Source of the DNA: Trichoplax adhaerens
Lineage: Eukaryota > Placozoa > Uniplacotomia > Trichoplacea > Trichoplacidae
Assembly (NCBI RefSeq): GCF_000150275.1
Contig: NW_002060943.1
Span: 4,236,008 to 4,300,007 of the forward strand
Direction: 5' to 3'
DNA: 64,000 nt
Under the pieces are notes generated by a model. It saw nothing but the letters and a program-made list of their open reading frames with translations, had not been told where the DNA came from and ran no database searches. The number at the start of each line of letters is the position of its first letter. The stretch's first letter is position 1. Made by a program: the position numbers and the translations under genes. Shown piece by piece: positions 24,220 to 38,000 of the stretch.

Positions 24220-27200
24220 ATGGAAGAGCAACACCAATCGAAACGAGCTAGGCTTGAAGAAGATGCAGGTAGAAAATCTTCCATGTAATTTATATCGCTA
24301 GTCTATGCAGAAGGTGAAATCGAACTCGTTTGCAAGTCAACATTACCTACTTGCATGGACACTAAATGTACAGTACAGTACTTACTGGATTTTCGCCCTG
24401 ATTAGTCGATCATTGCAGCCATCAGACAAATGTAGTGAAGGACTACAGTGCAATTATAGTAGTATAACTCGTGTTACTAGGACTAGCTAGTACTGCTACT
24501 GGCATCATCGATGCTGGATAATATTGTATTTATGGTATGGAATAGATACCTTTGATGGAATTGGTGTAGTAGTCTTGATAGGAGGTAAAATTCAAATTGT
24601 TTTGCAGTCAACATCTTCTATCTATTTTGCCTGATAAGTTAATCATCACAGATTCACAGTACTGAGTATACAGTAGTCAACTAGTTAAAACTAGTAGTAT
24701 TCATCATGCCAGACTTACAAGTAGCTGCTTGATAATAGTGTACTTCTTGTATGGAGTAGATATCTTTTGTAATATGTGTAGTAGTCTTGATAGGAGATAA
24801 AATTAAACTCTTTTACAGTCAACATATCTTATCTATTTTGCCTAATGAGTAGTTTATCATCATAGTACAGTAATTCACTAGTAAGACTAGTATACGCAGT
24901 AGATACACGTATCTTTTTACGTAATTTGTGTAGTAATCTTCGTAGAGGTACAAATGTACAATTGAACTCGTTTGCAGTCAACAATATGATCGATCAATTT
25001 TACCCTGATTAGTTTATCATCATAGCACAATAATCAACTAGTACAACTAGTATTCCATCATACGAGACTTGCCAGTAGATGATTGATAATTAATAGCGTA
25101 CTTGTTGTGTGGAGTAGATATCTTTCATGTAATATGTGGTGTAGCAGTCTTGATAAGAGGTAAAATTGTAATTGTTCGCAGTCAGACTGCAAACAATTTC
25201 AATTTTACCTCCTATCAAGACTACTACACCAATTCCATCAAAGGCATCTATTCCATACCATAAATACAATGTTATCAAACATCGATGATGCCACTAGTAG
25301 TACTAGCTAGTCCTAGTAACACGAGTTATGCTACTATAATTGCACTGTAGTCCTCCACAACATTGTCTGATGGCTGCAATGATCAACTAATCTGGGCAAA
25401 ATACAGTACATACTGTACAACTAGTGTACTGACATGTCCCATCTATTTTTCACTGATTACTTTATCATCATAGTATTAAGTACAGTAATCAACTGGTACA
25501 GCTATAGTTCATCATAAGAGTGGATGCTTGATAACATTGTATTTCTTGTATGGAGTAGATATCTGTTATGTAATTTGTGTAGTATTCTTGATGAAGGTAA
25601 AGTTGAACTCGTTTGCAGTCAACCTGGCCTATATAGTTCGCTAGGTCCCCTATACGTTGATGAAACTTCTGCCACATTTAATTATTTCTGTTCAAAATTA
25701 GCAATTATATTCTGACAGGTATATTGGTTCTATAGTATGGCAGAAGTAGTAGTATTTCATTAACATAGGGGGGGATCTGGCGGGGCCTAATGTACAGTGA
25801 TCTACTAATACAGCCGGAGTTAATCATGGATGCTTGATGATATTATATTTCTTATGTGTACAGTAATAGATACCTTTTATGTCATTTGTGTGGTTGTCTT
25901 TTAGGAAGTAAAACTGAACTAGTTTGCAGTCAACAAGTCCTATCCATTTTGCCCTGACCACTTTATTATCATGCAATAGTACAGTACAGTACAGTAATCA
26001 ACTAGTATAACTAGTATCTATCATACGACTAGATGCTTGATAATATTGTATTTCTTGTGTACAGTAGTAGATATCTTTTATGCCATTTATATATGATTAA
26101 AGTTAATCATAGATATTTGATAATATTGTATTTCTTGGGCAACTAATTTGCAGATCAGTACAATGAATTTCAAGACGCTCAACCTAATTATCAAGAAATA
26201 CCTGGAAATTACAGCAATGTGGCTAAAAAGTTGATGGTAAAATTTTTATCTAATCTTGTTAACTCAATTCAATTGGCGCTGTGTTACCATTGTTTGGTAA
26301 AGATATTAATTTAGTCATTTGGATCATAGTTATAACATTGATATTGGATCACTATTATCGCAGCTGATTAAACGTCAGATTATGAATAGCTCTGTAGCAG
26401 GCACTGCTCTGCTTCATGACTATAGCTGTCATGAAATCATCAACTTTATAGTATAAAGTAAAGCAAATTGAAATTGTTTTGTGGACAGTAATAATAGTCT
26501 AAAATGATTAGTTACATAATTATTATTATCAAAGCTGTAACTATTTGATATCTTTTATAGTTGGGCAATATCAAGTTGTTAATGGTAGCATAGTTATAAA
26601 CGGTAACTTTGAATTCGGCTAAGATCGAAGAATAATTTTATCTGTAATTTTTACAGGCCAAAATGAAATATACTCCTGGTGAAGGGTTAGGCAGGCATAG
26701 CCAAGGACGTAGAAATATTATTGAAGCATCTAAACAACGAGGTCACCGAGGTCTTGGTTCAGAGAATAAACATTTTCAACAAGATGAGGATACTGAATGG
26801 AGTGTAGATGATGAACAGGTATATCATCTACCTGTACAGAGTGGACGTATTGATTGTAATGCTAGGCTTTAGACCATAAAAACAATCCATGCTTTAGACT
26901 CTAATAATTGCACATAGTCAGTTTAATCTTTCGTAACGAACTAATTATGGTGGAATAAATCCATATGTGTAAGCTACACGAATTATATTATTAATATTCA
27001 ATCATTCTTCATAGATTAATATCGAGGAAATGGCAACTTGGATAGATGAGTGTCAGTTGCCCTTGCCTGATAGAGCTACACTTGATAGTTGGATGAAGAT
27101 TGGAAAGGTTATAACCAGTTAACAATTTACTTTGATGTTGGCTATTCGATGTTTGTAATGTAGTTATGCATTATTAACTATAAATTAAGCTCTACGTAAT

Positions 27201-30200
27201 GATGCAATGCGAACGTTTGACCATTATGGCTGTAAGATACTCCGATATTCTAACAGTATCATTTATCTCAGTACTGAAGTTGATAATTTTCGTATCCATG
27301 TAGAAGAAGATGACTATTGATGATGAAGCCAATTTTTGTGAGCCTAACATTCTTAAGGATGTTCTAGAGTGCAAGGTTTTTATTGACATATTATAGCGTG
27401 TATAAAATCATACAGATATAGTAAACTTGGAAAGTGTGCATGGTTGGAATATTTGGTAGACTTATCTTCGAGTGTTATCATAATTTGAATATAATAGCAG
27501 TTATTTCGATTTTTTATGCCGATCATTGACTGATATAATAAAAATTATTCAGGATATGTTTGATGAATTAGAAAGCAAAGAAATGGTCGAAGCTAGGACT
27601 AGGGCTAATCCTTATGAGACAATCAAAGGGGCGATATTCTTGAATAGGTAATCGAATAATACCCTACTATACTCCTATAACTTAGCTGAAAGATTTACAT
27701 GGAGATAATTTTATCATCGTACAGAGCTGCTATGAAGATGGCTAATTTAGACTACGTATATAAGTATATATTTACCAATCCAAGAGATGATAAAGGCGTA
27801 AGAACTTAAGTTAATTTTACTTACTCGTAATTATACGAAAGTTATCGATAATCTAATTGATTAGGTTTTTAATATGACTGACGGTATTTGAAATTGGGGT
27901 AAATTATTCATAGAACGAAAAGATAAGATCATTGGATATACTTTACTTTGCCGATATTTGCGCTGGACCGGGAGGATTTACGGAATATGTACTCTGGAAA
28001 CGAAGATGGCACGCGAAAGGATTTGGAATCACTCTGAAAGATCGTTAGTACAATAATTTAACCAACTTTAAAATGCTTTTCGACACTTCTTACAGTTACG
28101 CTATCAATTTAATGTCGAAATTATCTTCTGTTGATTTTGTTATTAGCAAAGAATGCGAGCGACTTCAAGTTAACTGATTTCTTAGCTGGTACTCCGGAAA
28201 CGTTCGAGCCATACTATGGTAACATACTCAGTATTATTTCGTTGTTAGTTAAAAATTTATTACGAGTATGTAATCATTAATTAAATTATCGCTTATTTAT
28301 GATGACTTAATTATCAAAGGTGTAAACGGTGTTAATGGAGACGGTGATGTAACACGGACAGAAAATTTGAGGGCATTTGCCGAGTTTGTTCGCAGTTCAT
28401 CTGAAGGAGGTGTTCATTTTGCCATGGCGGATGGTGTAAGTTATTGGGTGAATTCGAAATAGGGTAATCGAAGACGTAGTTTACGTTAATTGTTTTATTT
28501 ATAATCCTTAGGGATTTTCTGTTGAAGGGCAAGAGAATATACAAGAGATTCTAAGTAAACAGCTGTATCTGTGTCAGTTTTTATGCGCTATCAGTGTTCT
28601 ACGAGAAGGTATGACACTATCTCAATGGTTTCAAAATATTGAAATTGTGTCTAATTAGTAAATAAATATTACATGCTAACAGCAGAATTAAAACCGGTAA
28701 TACCTTTAATTATTGACAATTTGCTTTCTCTTTTATTAGGAGGAAATTTCGTTTGCAAACTATTTGATATTTTTACTCCATTCAGTGTTGGCTTACTATA
28801 CTTGTTCTATCGTATATTCCGTCGTATATCATTAGTGAAACCTTTAACTAGTAGGCCTGCAAACTCAGAAAGGTTTGCATGTTGTCGAAGTAGGCTACAA
28901 ATTTGCGTCTATTTAATAATATCTTTTTCTTTAGGTATATAGTTTGTGAAGGTTATAGAAATGCAGACGATGTTAGAGACTATTTTTATAGTGTAAATGA
29001 CAAGATAAATGAATTAAAATTGGCCGAAAGGAAAGAGGCTGTAGTTTTTACGACATCTTATAAACGTAGTGAAAAGACTTCAGGTTAGCTAATCAATGTA
29101 ATTGTTGTAGATAATCCTACGTGTTATTTATGCAGCTATTATAATCAATATGTCTAACAATACGTTAAAAACGAAAAGTGTTTTAGCCATCTTACTAATT
29201 CTGTTACTGTCGTATTAGGTAGTGAAGAGGATTATTTCAATACGAGTGAAAATGAAAATTCAAATCAGGTATGAATATCTAATCGACGTATATGTGATGG
29301 GACGATATTGTAAACTACTTTCTAGTCAAGTGTCGTGCATATCTGAGGTTGCAATTCTAACTATCCCTTGTGCATTGAAGCTCTCTGATAGTGAGATTGA
29401 ATCGGATCAACAAGATGAGGAATTAGGAGCTGAATTAATGACTAACGCACTTCAAGATGATAGGACGATAATTCAAGATAAATCTAGCAAACATAATCTC
29501 GATGTTACGGAGGTATAAGAACTTGTCATAAATAAAGTTTGAGCTCTTTAGAATTAATTTATTATCGAACTTTAGGATGTAGGCAAACACTTAGCATTTT
29601 GCTAATACACATCTAATACTGACGTGATGCTTGTATAGGTAGTACCTTTGGATGTTATTCGTGGTGACAAAGCTTTTTTTGAATATGTTGTGCAGTCAAA
29701 TAATAGGTAACACGGTAGTGAGATTTTTATGATAGAATAAAGTTTAGCATCTTTCTTTAATTAAAGGATAAATTCATCATTTCAAAATAGTATTGGTGTA
29801 GCCCAAGTGTATGCTCTGCGAAAAATTCAAGCTTTTGCCAAAAACAGGTTTCAATTAGATTATTTTGTTAGTATTTTACTGTTCTACAGGCCATACTACT
29901 AGTATAATGTTGATGATATTATCAAGTTTAGAATAACCAAGAGAGATTTGTATTACAGGAATTTAGTTACACAACAGCAAAACGATATTAAAAACGGCTG
30001 TTTGACTTTGTGGAATGTTAGTAACCGTAATATATTATGATTAATTTTTGATATTCTTTAACGCAATAGCTTTATATAAGGTACTACTACAAATTTTTTT
30101 TAGATTCCTACCAATCCTAGGAGTAAGCGAAATATACCATCACCAAGGGATACATTTTTCAAGTTACTGAATACTTCTTTAGATGATTGGGTAGGAAGAC

Positions 30201-31946
30201 TATGCGAAATGAAAAACTTGTTTGATATTTTCCCTTCAGATATTGTAACCTAATTTTATCTTTTGTGATTATTTAGGAGACTAATAATAGAATTATAGAG
30301 GTAACTAAGAGTACAATAAAGAGAATGACAGCTATCTATAATTATAGATTTACGATTTCTGGAGGACGGCGATATTTTATCCTGAGCTTATCAGTAAGTT
30401 ACTAGTATGGATTCTTGAAACAAAAACTAGGTAGAATTACTTAACGTGTTAAAATTTTCAGGGAAAGTTTATCTATCGGACGAGTTTTGATAAGTACGGG
30501 AATATGGATGTTAACAAATGGGAAGAACTATCAAATAGTGAAAATCGGATAAACTTAGAAATGCCGGAAAACACGTTGATTGAAGCAGAAATTGTAACAG
30601 AGTATCGTGGCGAGGTAATTTCTTATTATAGGTTCACGTTATTAGCATGGTTGAAAGTACTTATGCCATATTTATAATCTGCGAAAAATGATGTTATCGT
30701 ACCTGGAAAACTGTTCGATGTACAGTAATTACAAGACGTAAATCATAAAGTGTGCTGATATTGACTAACCCGAAGGGGAATGACCTCGTTTTTTTAACAA
30801 CTTGTAAGCTACAAAGTCTTTTGCTTACGGAGTCGTTATTCTTTCGATGACTTATTTGTTAGGGTAAAAGCCAGAAACACGTAAATGCTATTCATATTGT
30901 GGATATCGCTTTTCTTGGTGGTGATGATTATCGTAATTTCCATATTAAAGAAAGGTGAAAACAGTCTATTTCTGTATAATGATATATTGCTTCCTGGCAT
31001 AAGTCTTATATCGTGAATTTTATCAGATTGAGATATGCTGAAAAATTTGTTAAAGCCTTGCAAAAGAAGTCCATCAATACGGCTACTCCTTTAAGGTAAG
31101 AATTAGCACATAGAAGATTTTAGAAGATCCTAAATGTGCAGATTTGCCTATTATATTTATTCAAGACTTGAATTAATGATAAATGATTTCTAGGGTTAAG
31201 TTATTGCACAGATTAAACGATTCATCTACAATCCTTGCACGGTTAGTAACTATGCTAGCTATTTCAAGATTTAGCTTTAATTTAATTGAATTATTGTTTT
31301 AGTTATTGTTGCAACTTTTGCTACTGTCATAGTTTACAATCTAAGAAAATGAAAGGATCTCGGGGAAGGAAGAATTGCTGTATCGTAGGTTCTGATAAAT
31401 CTGACGATAGTTGCTTCTTTATCCCTACTGGATTGTATATAGTTAAAGATATTTTAGGTATGCTGCTGAAACATAGCACTTGTTGTATTCTTTGTAAATG
31501 ATATAATAGAGTTAACTCTGTTTTATCGTGTATTATGTAGATCCTTGGGTAGTAAGAATTAGTAATACGCATAATAGATATTATTTCTTTAATACTGCAA
31601 ATAATTCGAGTCAGTATGATCTTCCTCAAGAAGATATTGCAAGTTTTAGGTAAATAAAAGAAAGACTAATATTATTAAGATATCATCATGAATTGAAGCC
31701 TTCATCGAATTTCTTTTGTAAAAATTATTTGTTATACCCAATTAATCAGGTTTTATTACAGTAAACGGGTGTTTTTGTTATTTTAAAAGACAATGTCATG
31801 AATTACGGTTGTTTTGGCCGTGGGATGATAGTAATGATTTCGTGGATAGTAACACTGCTAAGATTAAAGGCAACCGTGATGATAAAGTCAGCAAAGATGA
31901 ACTTCTAGATTTTATCAAGGTTACTTTAAGTGGTGGTAATCGCTAA
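24220..31946 (+). CDS. CMTR1: Cap-specific mRNA (nucleoside-2'-O)-methyltransferase 1
   Basis: Nuclear enzyme that methylates the 2'-O of the first transcribed nucleotide (cap 1) using SAM. Exons: 24220-24268, 26154-26236, 26657-26818, 27015-27107, 27304-27375, 27553-27647, 27725-27797, 27914-28043, 28147-28218, 28320-28435, 28512-28608, 28740-28872, 28935-29083, 29219-29268, 29381-29512, 29639-29706, 29767-29847, 29959-30016, 30104-30244, 30277-30393, 30462-30614, 30863-30954, 31027-31095, 31194-31241, 31333-31457, 31541-31649, 31790-31946; 907 residues (human 835). Start exon [15 protein letters not shown] carries a basic NLS-like patch. G-patch about 41-85 ([13 protein letters not shown]). 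RrmJ-type fold: SAM motif DICAGPGGF 223-231; catalytic Lys189 (RAAMKMAN), Asp314 (MADGG), Lys354 (FVCKLFD). The spacings 125 and 40 equal those in human (K239, D364, K404). Inactive guanylyltransferase-like region, then a WW-like tail (YYFFN...YDLP). The acceptor at 29381 is the least certain join. Confidence 0.95.
24269..26153. repeat. Repeat array filling CMTR1 intron 1
   Basis: Copies of a unit of about 200 bp begin near 24511, 24721, 24895, 25076, 25521, 25827, 26031 and 26109 (last ones partial). Each holds TTGATAATATTGTATTTCTT, GTAGATATCTTTT, GTGTAGTAGTCTTGATAGGA, GGTAAAATTGAACTCGTTTG and CAGTCAAC, followed by TTTATCATCATAGTACAGTA and ACTAGTACAACTAGTAT. A fragment already occurs at 24290-24341, close to the donor. 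The real acceptor of exon 2 (tttgcag at 26147-26153) is the end of the last truncated copy. Confidence 0.85.
24353..25440. repeat. Inverted duplication of about 250 bp inside the CMTR1 intron array
   Basis: The left arm, about 24353-24610, and the right arm, about 25182-25440, are reverse complements with few differences. Both carry CATTGCAGCCATCAGACAA, GGACTACAGTGCAATTATAG, TAACTCGTGTTACTAGGACT and the GGAATTGGTGTAGTAGTCTT core, the right arm on the opposite strand. The loop of about 570 bp holds direct-orientation repeat copies. At 25157-25206 the right arm meets a direct copy head to head, making a local hairpin (GGTAAAATTG...CAATTTTACC). Confidence 0.88.
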
Positions 31947-34900
31947 ACCGGGAATTATAACTTTATTAACTTTAACATGTTAATAATAATTATTAGCTTT
32001 GAAATTAGTTTTGTACGCTATCGCACGTTTGATATATAGTAGATTACGCGTATGCTGAAATCGTGTATGGTCAATTGTTGCCTTTGAATATAGTAATAGT
32101 TTTTTATAACTACATGGATTAATGTATCCTCTGTCTATATCTGTAATATAGAGCAAATCTGTTATTATTCGTGTATAGTTTCTGTTATAGGCTTTGTTGT
32201 AATGACGATGGCGTTGTTTTATTTATGTCTTGCTTAATTACGGGAAAATAGTCTCCGTTGAAGGCAGTACAAATCATTGTATTACAAAAGTAAAGAAAAT
32301 TGTTGTGCTAATGTATGCTAGTACAAATGTACAATTTTAATAAGGTTATCGTCGTCCTAATATAAGTCTAAGTATGCTTGTATATCGTGAACACAGTAAA
32401 TAGGAATGCGGTACAGGTTTGGTATAAAATTGCCAAAATCTGAGTAGAATATGCACTGTAAGTTGAAGTGCAATTATAGATTTTAATACTGGAATGCATA
32501 GAAATGGATAAGAGATAATTGAAGAGATATTTAATTTGCTTTAAAGTCTGAAATAAAATTTAGAATGATTTTTGTGAGATTTTAATTAGATCATTAAAAT
32601 ATAAGATGCTGTAGAAAAGATTTTTTAACAATCACATTTTATACTCCGCTTTATATATCGATAAACTTTACATGACTTTCAGCTAGCGTGGTCTCAGCTC
32701 TGTTGTATTGATCGACGAAACACACTAATATCATAAATTATAATTATCAATGATACAATGAAGTTATTGCCGTTACTATCGTTGGAAAAGTTAAGCTATT
32801 GTCATAGTTAATAGTTCGGTTACGTTATAAAAGAGTTGAATGATCTATGATGATTATCTAACATAATTTTTACTGAAAAGTTATCAAAATTATTTTAAGG
32901 TATTAAGATTAATGATTCTCCTTGCCTTGTCAGTCATTTAGGTTGCACAGCGCAGCATTATTAACGCTATAAATGATCAATAGTTAAAATAGGATAACTA
33001 GAAAAATTAAAATTCAAATGTTGATCTTTTTAAATTGTTATGTGGGTAAATTAGCCTGAAGGGAAAGTAATTCTGAACTTTTAAACGTCAAGAAGACAAG
33101 TGTGATGATTAAGGATATTTCAATTGTAAATTCAAGGCGGATTATTAATGTATCATTGTTAATCTATCTTATTGAATGTATATTAATAGTTGGAATCAAT
33201 AACAGCTGATTCTTCATAACTATCATGGCTAAGAAAATAAAGGAAAAATCATCGGCTATAATTAACGGTCTCCTTTTCAATGTTAGTATAGGAATAATAT
33301 TTCAATCGAAAGACTATTTTGCTCGAGGCTATGCTTTATCAGTTCTTTTGCGTCAGTTGTTATTGTATCGATAGTTTTTAAAGTAGTCCTTTCTCACTTG
33401 TTGCTACAGCAATGGGTAATCGCTAATGGTCGGTATTTTATGGCTATTCATTTTAATAACTAACGTTTTGTTTTTTGTTATAGCTATCTATTGATTATTT
33501 ATTATTTACGATAGAGGCCTAGGTTAAGGTTGGAAGTTTGGGTAGCTTGTTCACTGCAAATAGCCCTTAAAGTAAACTAAAGTAGACTCTAAAAATGGAT
33601 CAATGAGATAAAACATAGGGAAATAATTCATCTAATTGATGATGTTATTGATGAATAATAATTAAAGAATGGCAACCATGATAATAACTCATATCTTATG
33701 GACATACATATTCTACGTTTCAATCGCGTTGTCTACTGTTGTAAGAGCCAGACATTATAATTAATAGTTCAATTCTGGGTGTGCCACCTTGATTGCGATT
33801 GGATTATGACGTGAGAATTGATAGAATTGATTCTAGTCAATAGCTTTAACATGTAGCAATTAATTTGCTAGACAATCAAATAGATGTGATAATTTATGAA
33901 AATCTGAACAATTCTTTTTTTTCATCATTGAAAAGTTACTGTTTTGTTATTGGTTATTTTTTTTAAAATTAGCGTATAACTGACATTTTAGTTATGACAT
34001 AACAATTAAGATGATGAAGGGATAGGTTTAATAGAATCATTCTTGGAGTTTTAATTCGAGGGGATAATTCAAGGTACCAATCGATATCATAATGAATTAT
34101 GATTAATTGTTACTGTTGATTAACATAAACAACCGCAGGCTAGTCCTATTTCAATGTCTTCCTTGAACAGTTTTCTTAATTAACATCTGTTTTATAATTT
34201 GATCAATGTATTGATATCGTCAATCCGCATTCGATTATTCTATCATCATTGGATTCGAAAAAATCTTCTGTGGAACAATATAACGTTGATAGAAAGATTC
34301 CAATATCATAATTATTAATTTTATGAGGTTACTTTTGTCAATTTTGACAACGACTTGTTTCCACTTACTATGTTAAGTTTTAATTAGGTTGGTCAAGGGT
34401 GATTCATTATCATTTCATTTAATAAATAGCATGAATATCATTAAAATAACTATTGCTAATTGTTATTGGTGTTATTATTATACATTAAGGAAACGGTGAT
34501 GATGATTCATTTTATTAATGATACTACTGTGTTTTATGACCCAATTTTCAATCAGTTTTACCTCCAAGACTTTACATGCTATAAGCGTTATTTCTGGGTG
34601 GGATATGAATCCAAAAACTCGATTATCACTATTAGTAAGGCTGTGTGATAATGGAATTGAATGTCTGATAAAAATATTTTTACTAAGGTTTCAAATCAAT
34701 AAAGAGAGTGATGTTAACATGTTATAGAATACTTCAAGATTAGCTAAAAACTATTTACTTTATTTACTTTTGGTGTAGATGACTGGCTGCACATGCTTGC
34801 AACAGAAATCCATTTTATTACTTAGTTGTCTTTTGTTCTTATCTTTTGCTATTGCCAAACAACACCGAAGCTAAACTAGTTATTATCATAGACATTGAAG

Positions 34901-37900
34901 GGGGTAAAGCTTGAAATATTTTGGCTAAGACGGTCATGATAGTAAGCATTAATTATTTGCCAAATATTAACCGTCTGTTAAATGTTTCTTGGCTCGCCGT
35001 TATTTATTTGTCTTATTGTCTAATCATCTTATCTGCGATTGTATCAGTAGAAAAATCAAGGTGGTTTGTTTAATTTAGTTGCTTATTAACGCTTGTCATG
35101 GAATTCTTTTGTTTTGTATCTCGTGATAATTAATTATTACTGATTCAATTATAGATGGCTATAGGATGTACAGTACAATGAGTTAGCATCAGAAAAAGAA
35201 GAAGAAGGAGAAGAAACATACGACGATGATGATGATGATCGGGATGGTTTAATTTCGCTGTAAATTAAAGTTGAACGTAGAATAGCGGGCAGCCTGCATT
35301 TTATTTTTCAGCAGACTATGACCTAATATTGCTATTAATTAGTTAATTAAAAATCCTTAGCAAAGATCAAATGATTATGCCTTCCCCTCATCAATACAAT
35401 CAGCAATTATGATGATGATCCATAGCCTATAACCCACGCGTTACTGTCATGATAATCCTTTGTTACCATTTTAATTGTTTTTGATACCTTCTATTTCCAA
35501 TATTCTCTATCTTTAGCCTCTTAGTCGATATTCAAAGGCTATTTTGATGAATAAATGATGACCTGGATATCAGAGTTAGTGTTTTCATTATCTTGACTAC
35601 AACTATCGACTATCAAACAATGATGATCATTTTATTCTTTTTTTGTTGCCACTGAGCGATTGATTCCCTTAAGGGCAAATTATTTTAAACATCTACGGCA
35701 TGTTTTATTTTTTACCGATGCAAAAAATAACAAAAATGAACCTCTATAGTCGTGTCGATTTTGAATGACTAGGCGAGCATCCGTTGATGAGGACAGTTTA
35801 TATTTCAGCAATTTAATTTTTGGATTGCATAGATTATCCAAGGCTTAGTCATCAGGTTAATCATAAATATCCTAGCGATCCTTAGAATAGAAAAGACTTT
35901 ATAGAACAAATGCCGCCAGTATGTTTACCTTCAAGTGGCTTTGCCCGTAGGAAACGGCAATTGATTATCATTGTCTTCTGAGGTTATAATCTAAGCTAAT
36001 TAGCCTGTGTTCGGCATAAGATGTTAGAATAACGATATGAGTATTTCATTCCTTGTGATATACCAATGGTTAAAAATTGTTTTAATTGGATATATGCAAG
36101 GACATACTATCTATGCAAGATTACTTAGCTATTCATCTAGTTTTTCAATAGTTATCACCATAAAATTCCTAAAGATAGCTTGCATGAATGATATATTAAT
36201 ATAGCACGATTAATAAAGGCTTTAATTGACACCATCTAGTTCTGTACTCTTTGAAAAATTATATTTCAAGGTAGAAATTCAAGCTGTGATAGTGCGATTC
36301 ATTTTAATCTCGGTAAAAATCAGATTAAAAGTAAAAAATAAAAGGGCACAGTCAAAATCGAAGCTGACTGAATAAAATAGAATTCGCCTTAATTCAATTC
36401 TAATCTTCAATCATTCATGGTAAATAAGATATTAGTTTGATTTAATCCGCATAGGGCAGACGGATATTGTAATGCTAAATTATTCTGCTAAACATGCTAT
36501 AGCATAAGTCCGGCGGTAGTCACGATTTGAATATATTATCCCTTGCGTAAATCTTTAATCTATACTCTTCATTTTAGATAACAATTAGATAAGATTTGCT
36601 GGCGAAATTTTATAATATTTCCTAGTAAATGTTGAAATAGTAAACTCCAATCATTTTTCACATATTTTATTCCGTTCCCTAGTCGTAAAATTCTTATCGC
36701 ATTGATATTATTACTGTAAAGCTTTATTTCGATAATTGCGAAGAGGGATAGCGCTATTGTTATATACTATACTGTATTATGAAACTAGATTCTGGTGAAG
36801 AATTTCAAACTCAGTATCGCTAGTTAATGTCACTGATAATTGTCATTCATGAGATCCTCAACAAAGATTAGGTGGTGTATATACATCCATGATTATAAGT
36901 TTCAGAGTTAGTAGCTCAATTATTGTAGGGTTACCGGAAAATGATCATATTGATAAATAATATTTCTGTGCTATTTTACGGGTAATGTATTTGCTTAGCG
37001 ATTGTTTAATGATAGAGAAAAGAAACTCAAAATTACTCTCCATCATCTTTCGTCGCCTCTACAGCCAGGTGCATACCGCTGTATTCTTTTTTATTATTTG
37101 ACATTTATTTAATGTCTATGACCACTATCGAATTATTTTGAGGAAAGTAAAATCAGACAAAATTATCTTATAAATGTATTGATTGTTTTTAATGACGTAA
37201 AATAATAGAACAGTCTTAAACTATCGTATTCATTGCAGTAGCATGCAGGCTATTCGATCTATCCGTAAATTGAAATTCTTGTATCTATAATTTATATATT
37301 TCTAAAATATTTGTCTTTTAAATAGATTTATTGCCTTTATAATAACAAATAATGGTGCAATCTTCAACTCATATAATTAATTATTACATCATCGATAGTC
37401 TAGTTGAAAATTTAACGCGTAAAAGCGTTTAGAACAATTTTAAATATTAACACACATGTTTAACCTACTCAAATCGTAAGCATAATTTAGAAAAAACGAG
37501 GTCAAATTATAATTTAAATTAAAATAATAATAATACTTAGGGGAGGAAATTAAATTATAAAAACATTAATAAACTGATATTAAATTATAGTAACAAAACA
37601 GCATTTTGTCAAAAACATGAAATCTACCATGGTACAGCAGTCGCTGCTCGATGATAATATGAAATTGAGTGGGTGTTCTATACCTAACCTCATTCGCTTG
37701 ATTGAATAAAAAAATGGAACAAAATAAGTTGTTTCTTATTAACAAATAGTTTATGGCCAATATCCTAAGTTGGCTGATACATAAGGCGCGTGAAACACAC
37801 TTTCCTATGATAAAACAGAATATCTATATCATAAGTGAGGATTGAATTATGTTCTATCAGTGCCAAGGGTGTATTAAGCCGTTCCCGTAAGGGTTGATAA

Positions 37901-38000
37901 TTCTTGAAATATAGATGGTAAATTTTATCAATAGATGTTGAAAATAATTTATAGCGTAGCTGACAGAGATTAGTTGAATGTTAATCTTGCATTAAAATAA
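31947..38000. other. Intergenic region, left part, no gene seen
   Basis: Very AT-rich sequence after the CMTR1 stop. No AATAAA lies close to the stop; the first I noticed is near 32554. Short GAT runs (about 35224-35238) and A/T tracts occur, but no coding exon, RNA gene or clear tandem array was recognised. Confidence 0.5.

Noticed and set aside
35200-35260. Poly-Asp/Glu-like GAA/GAT run as a protein exon
   Set aside because: The frame from the nearest ATG stops after eight codons, and no splice partner was found. Treated as simple repeat.
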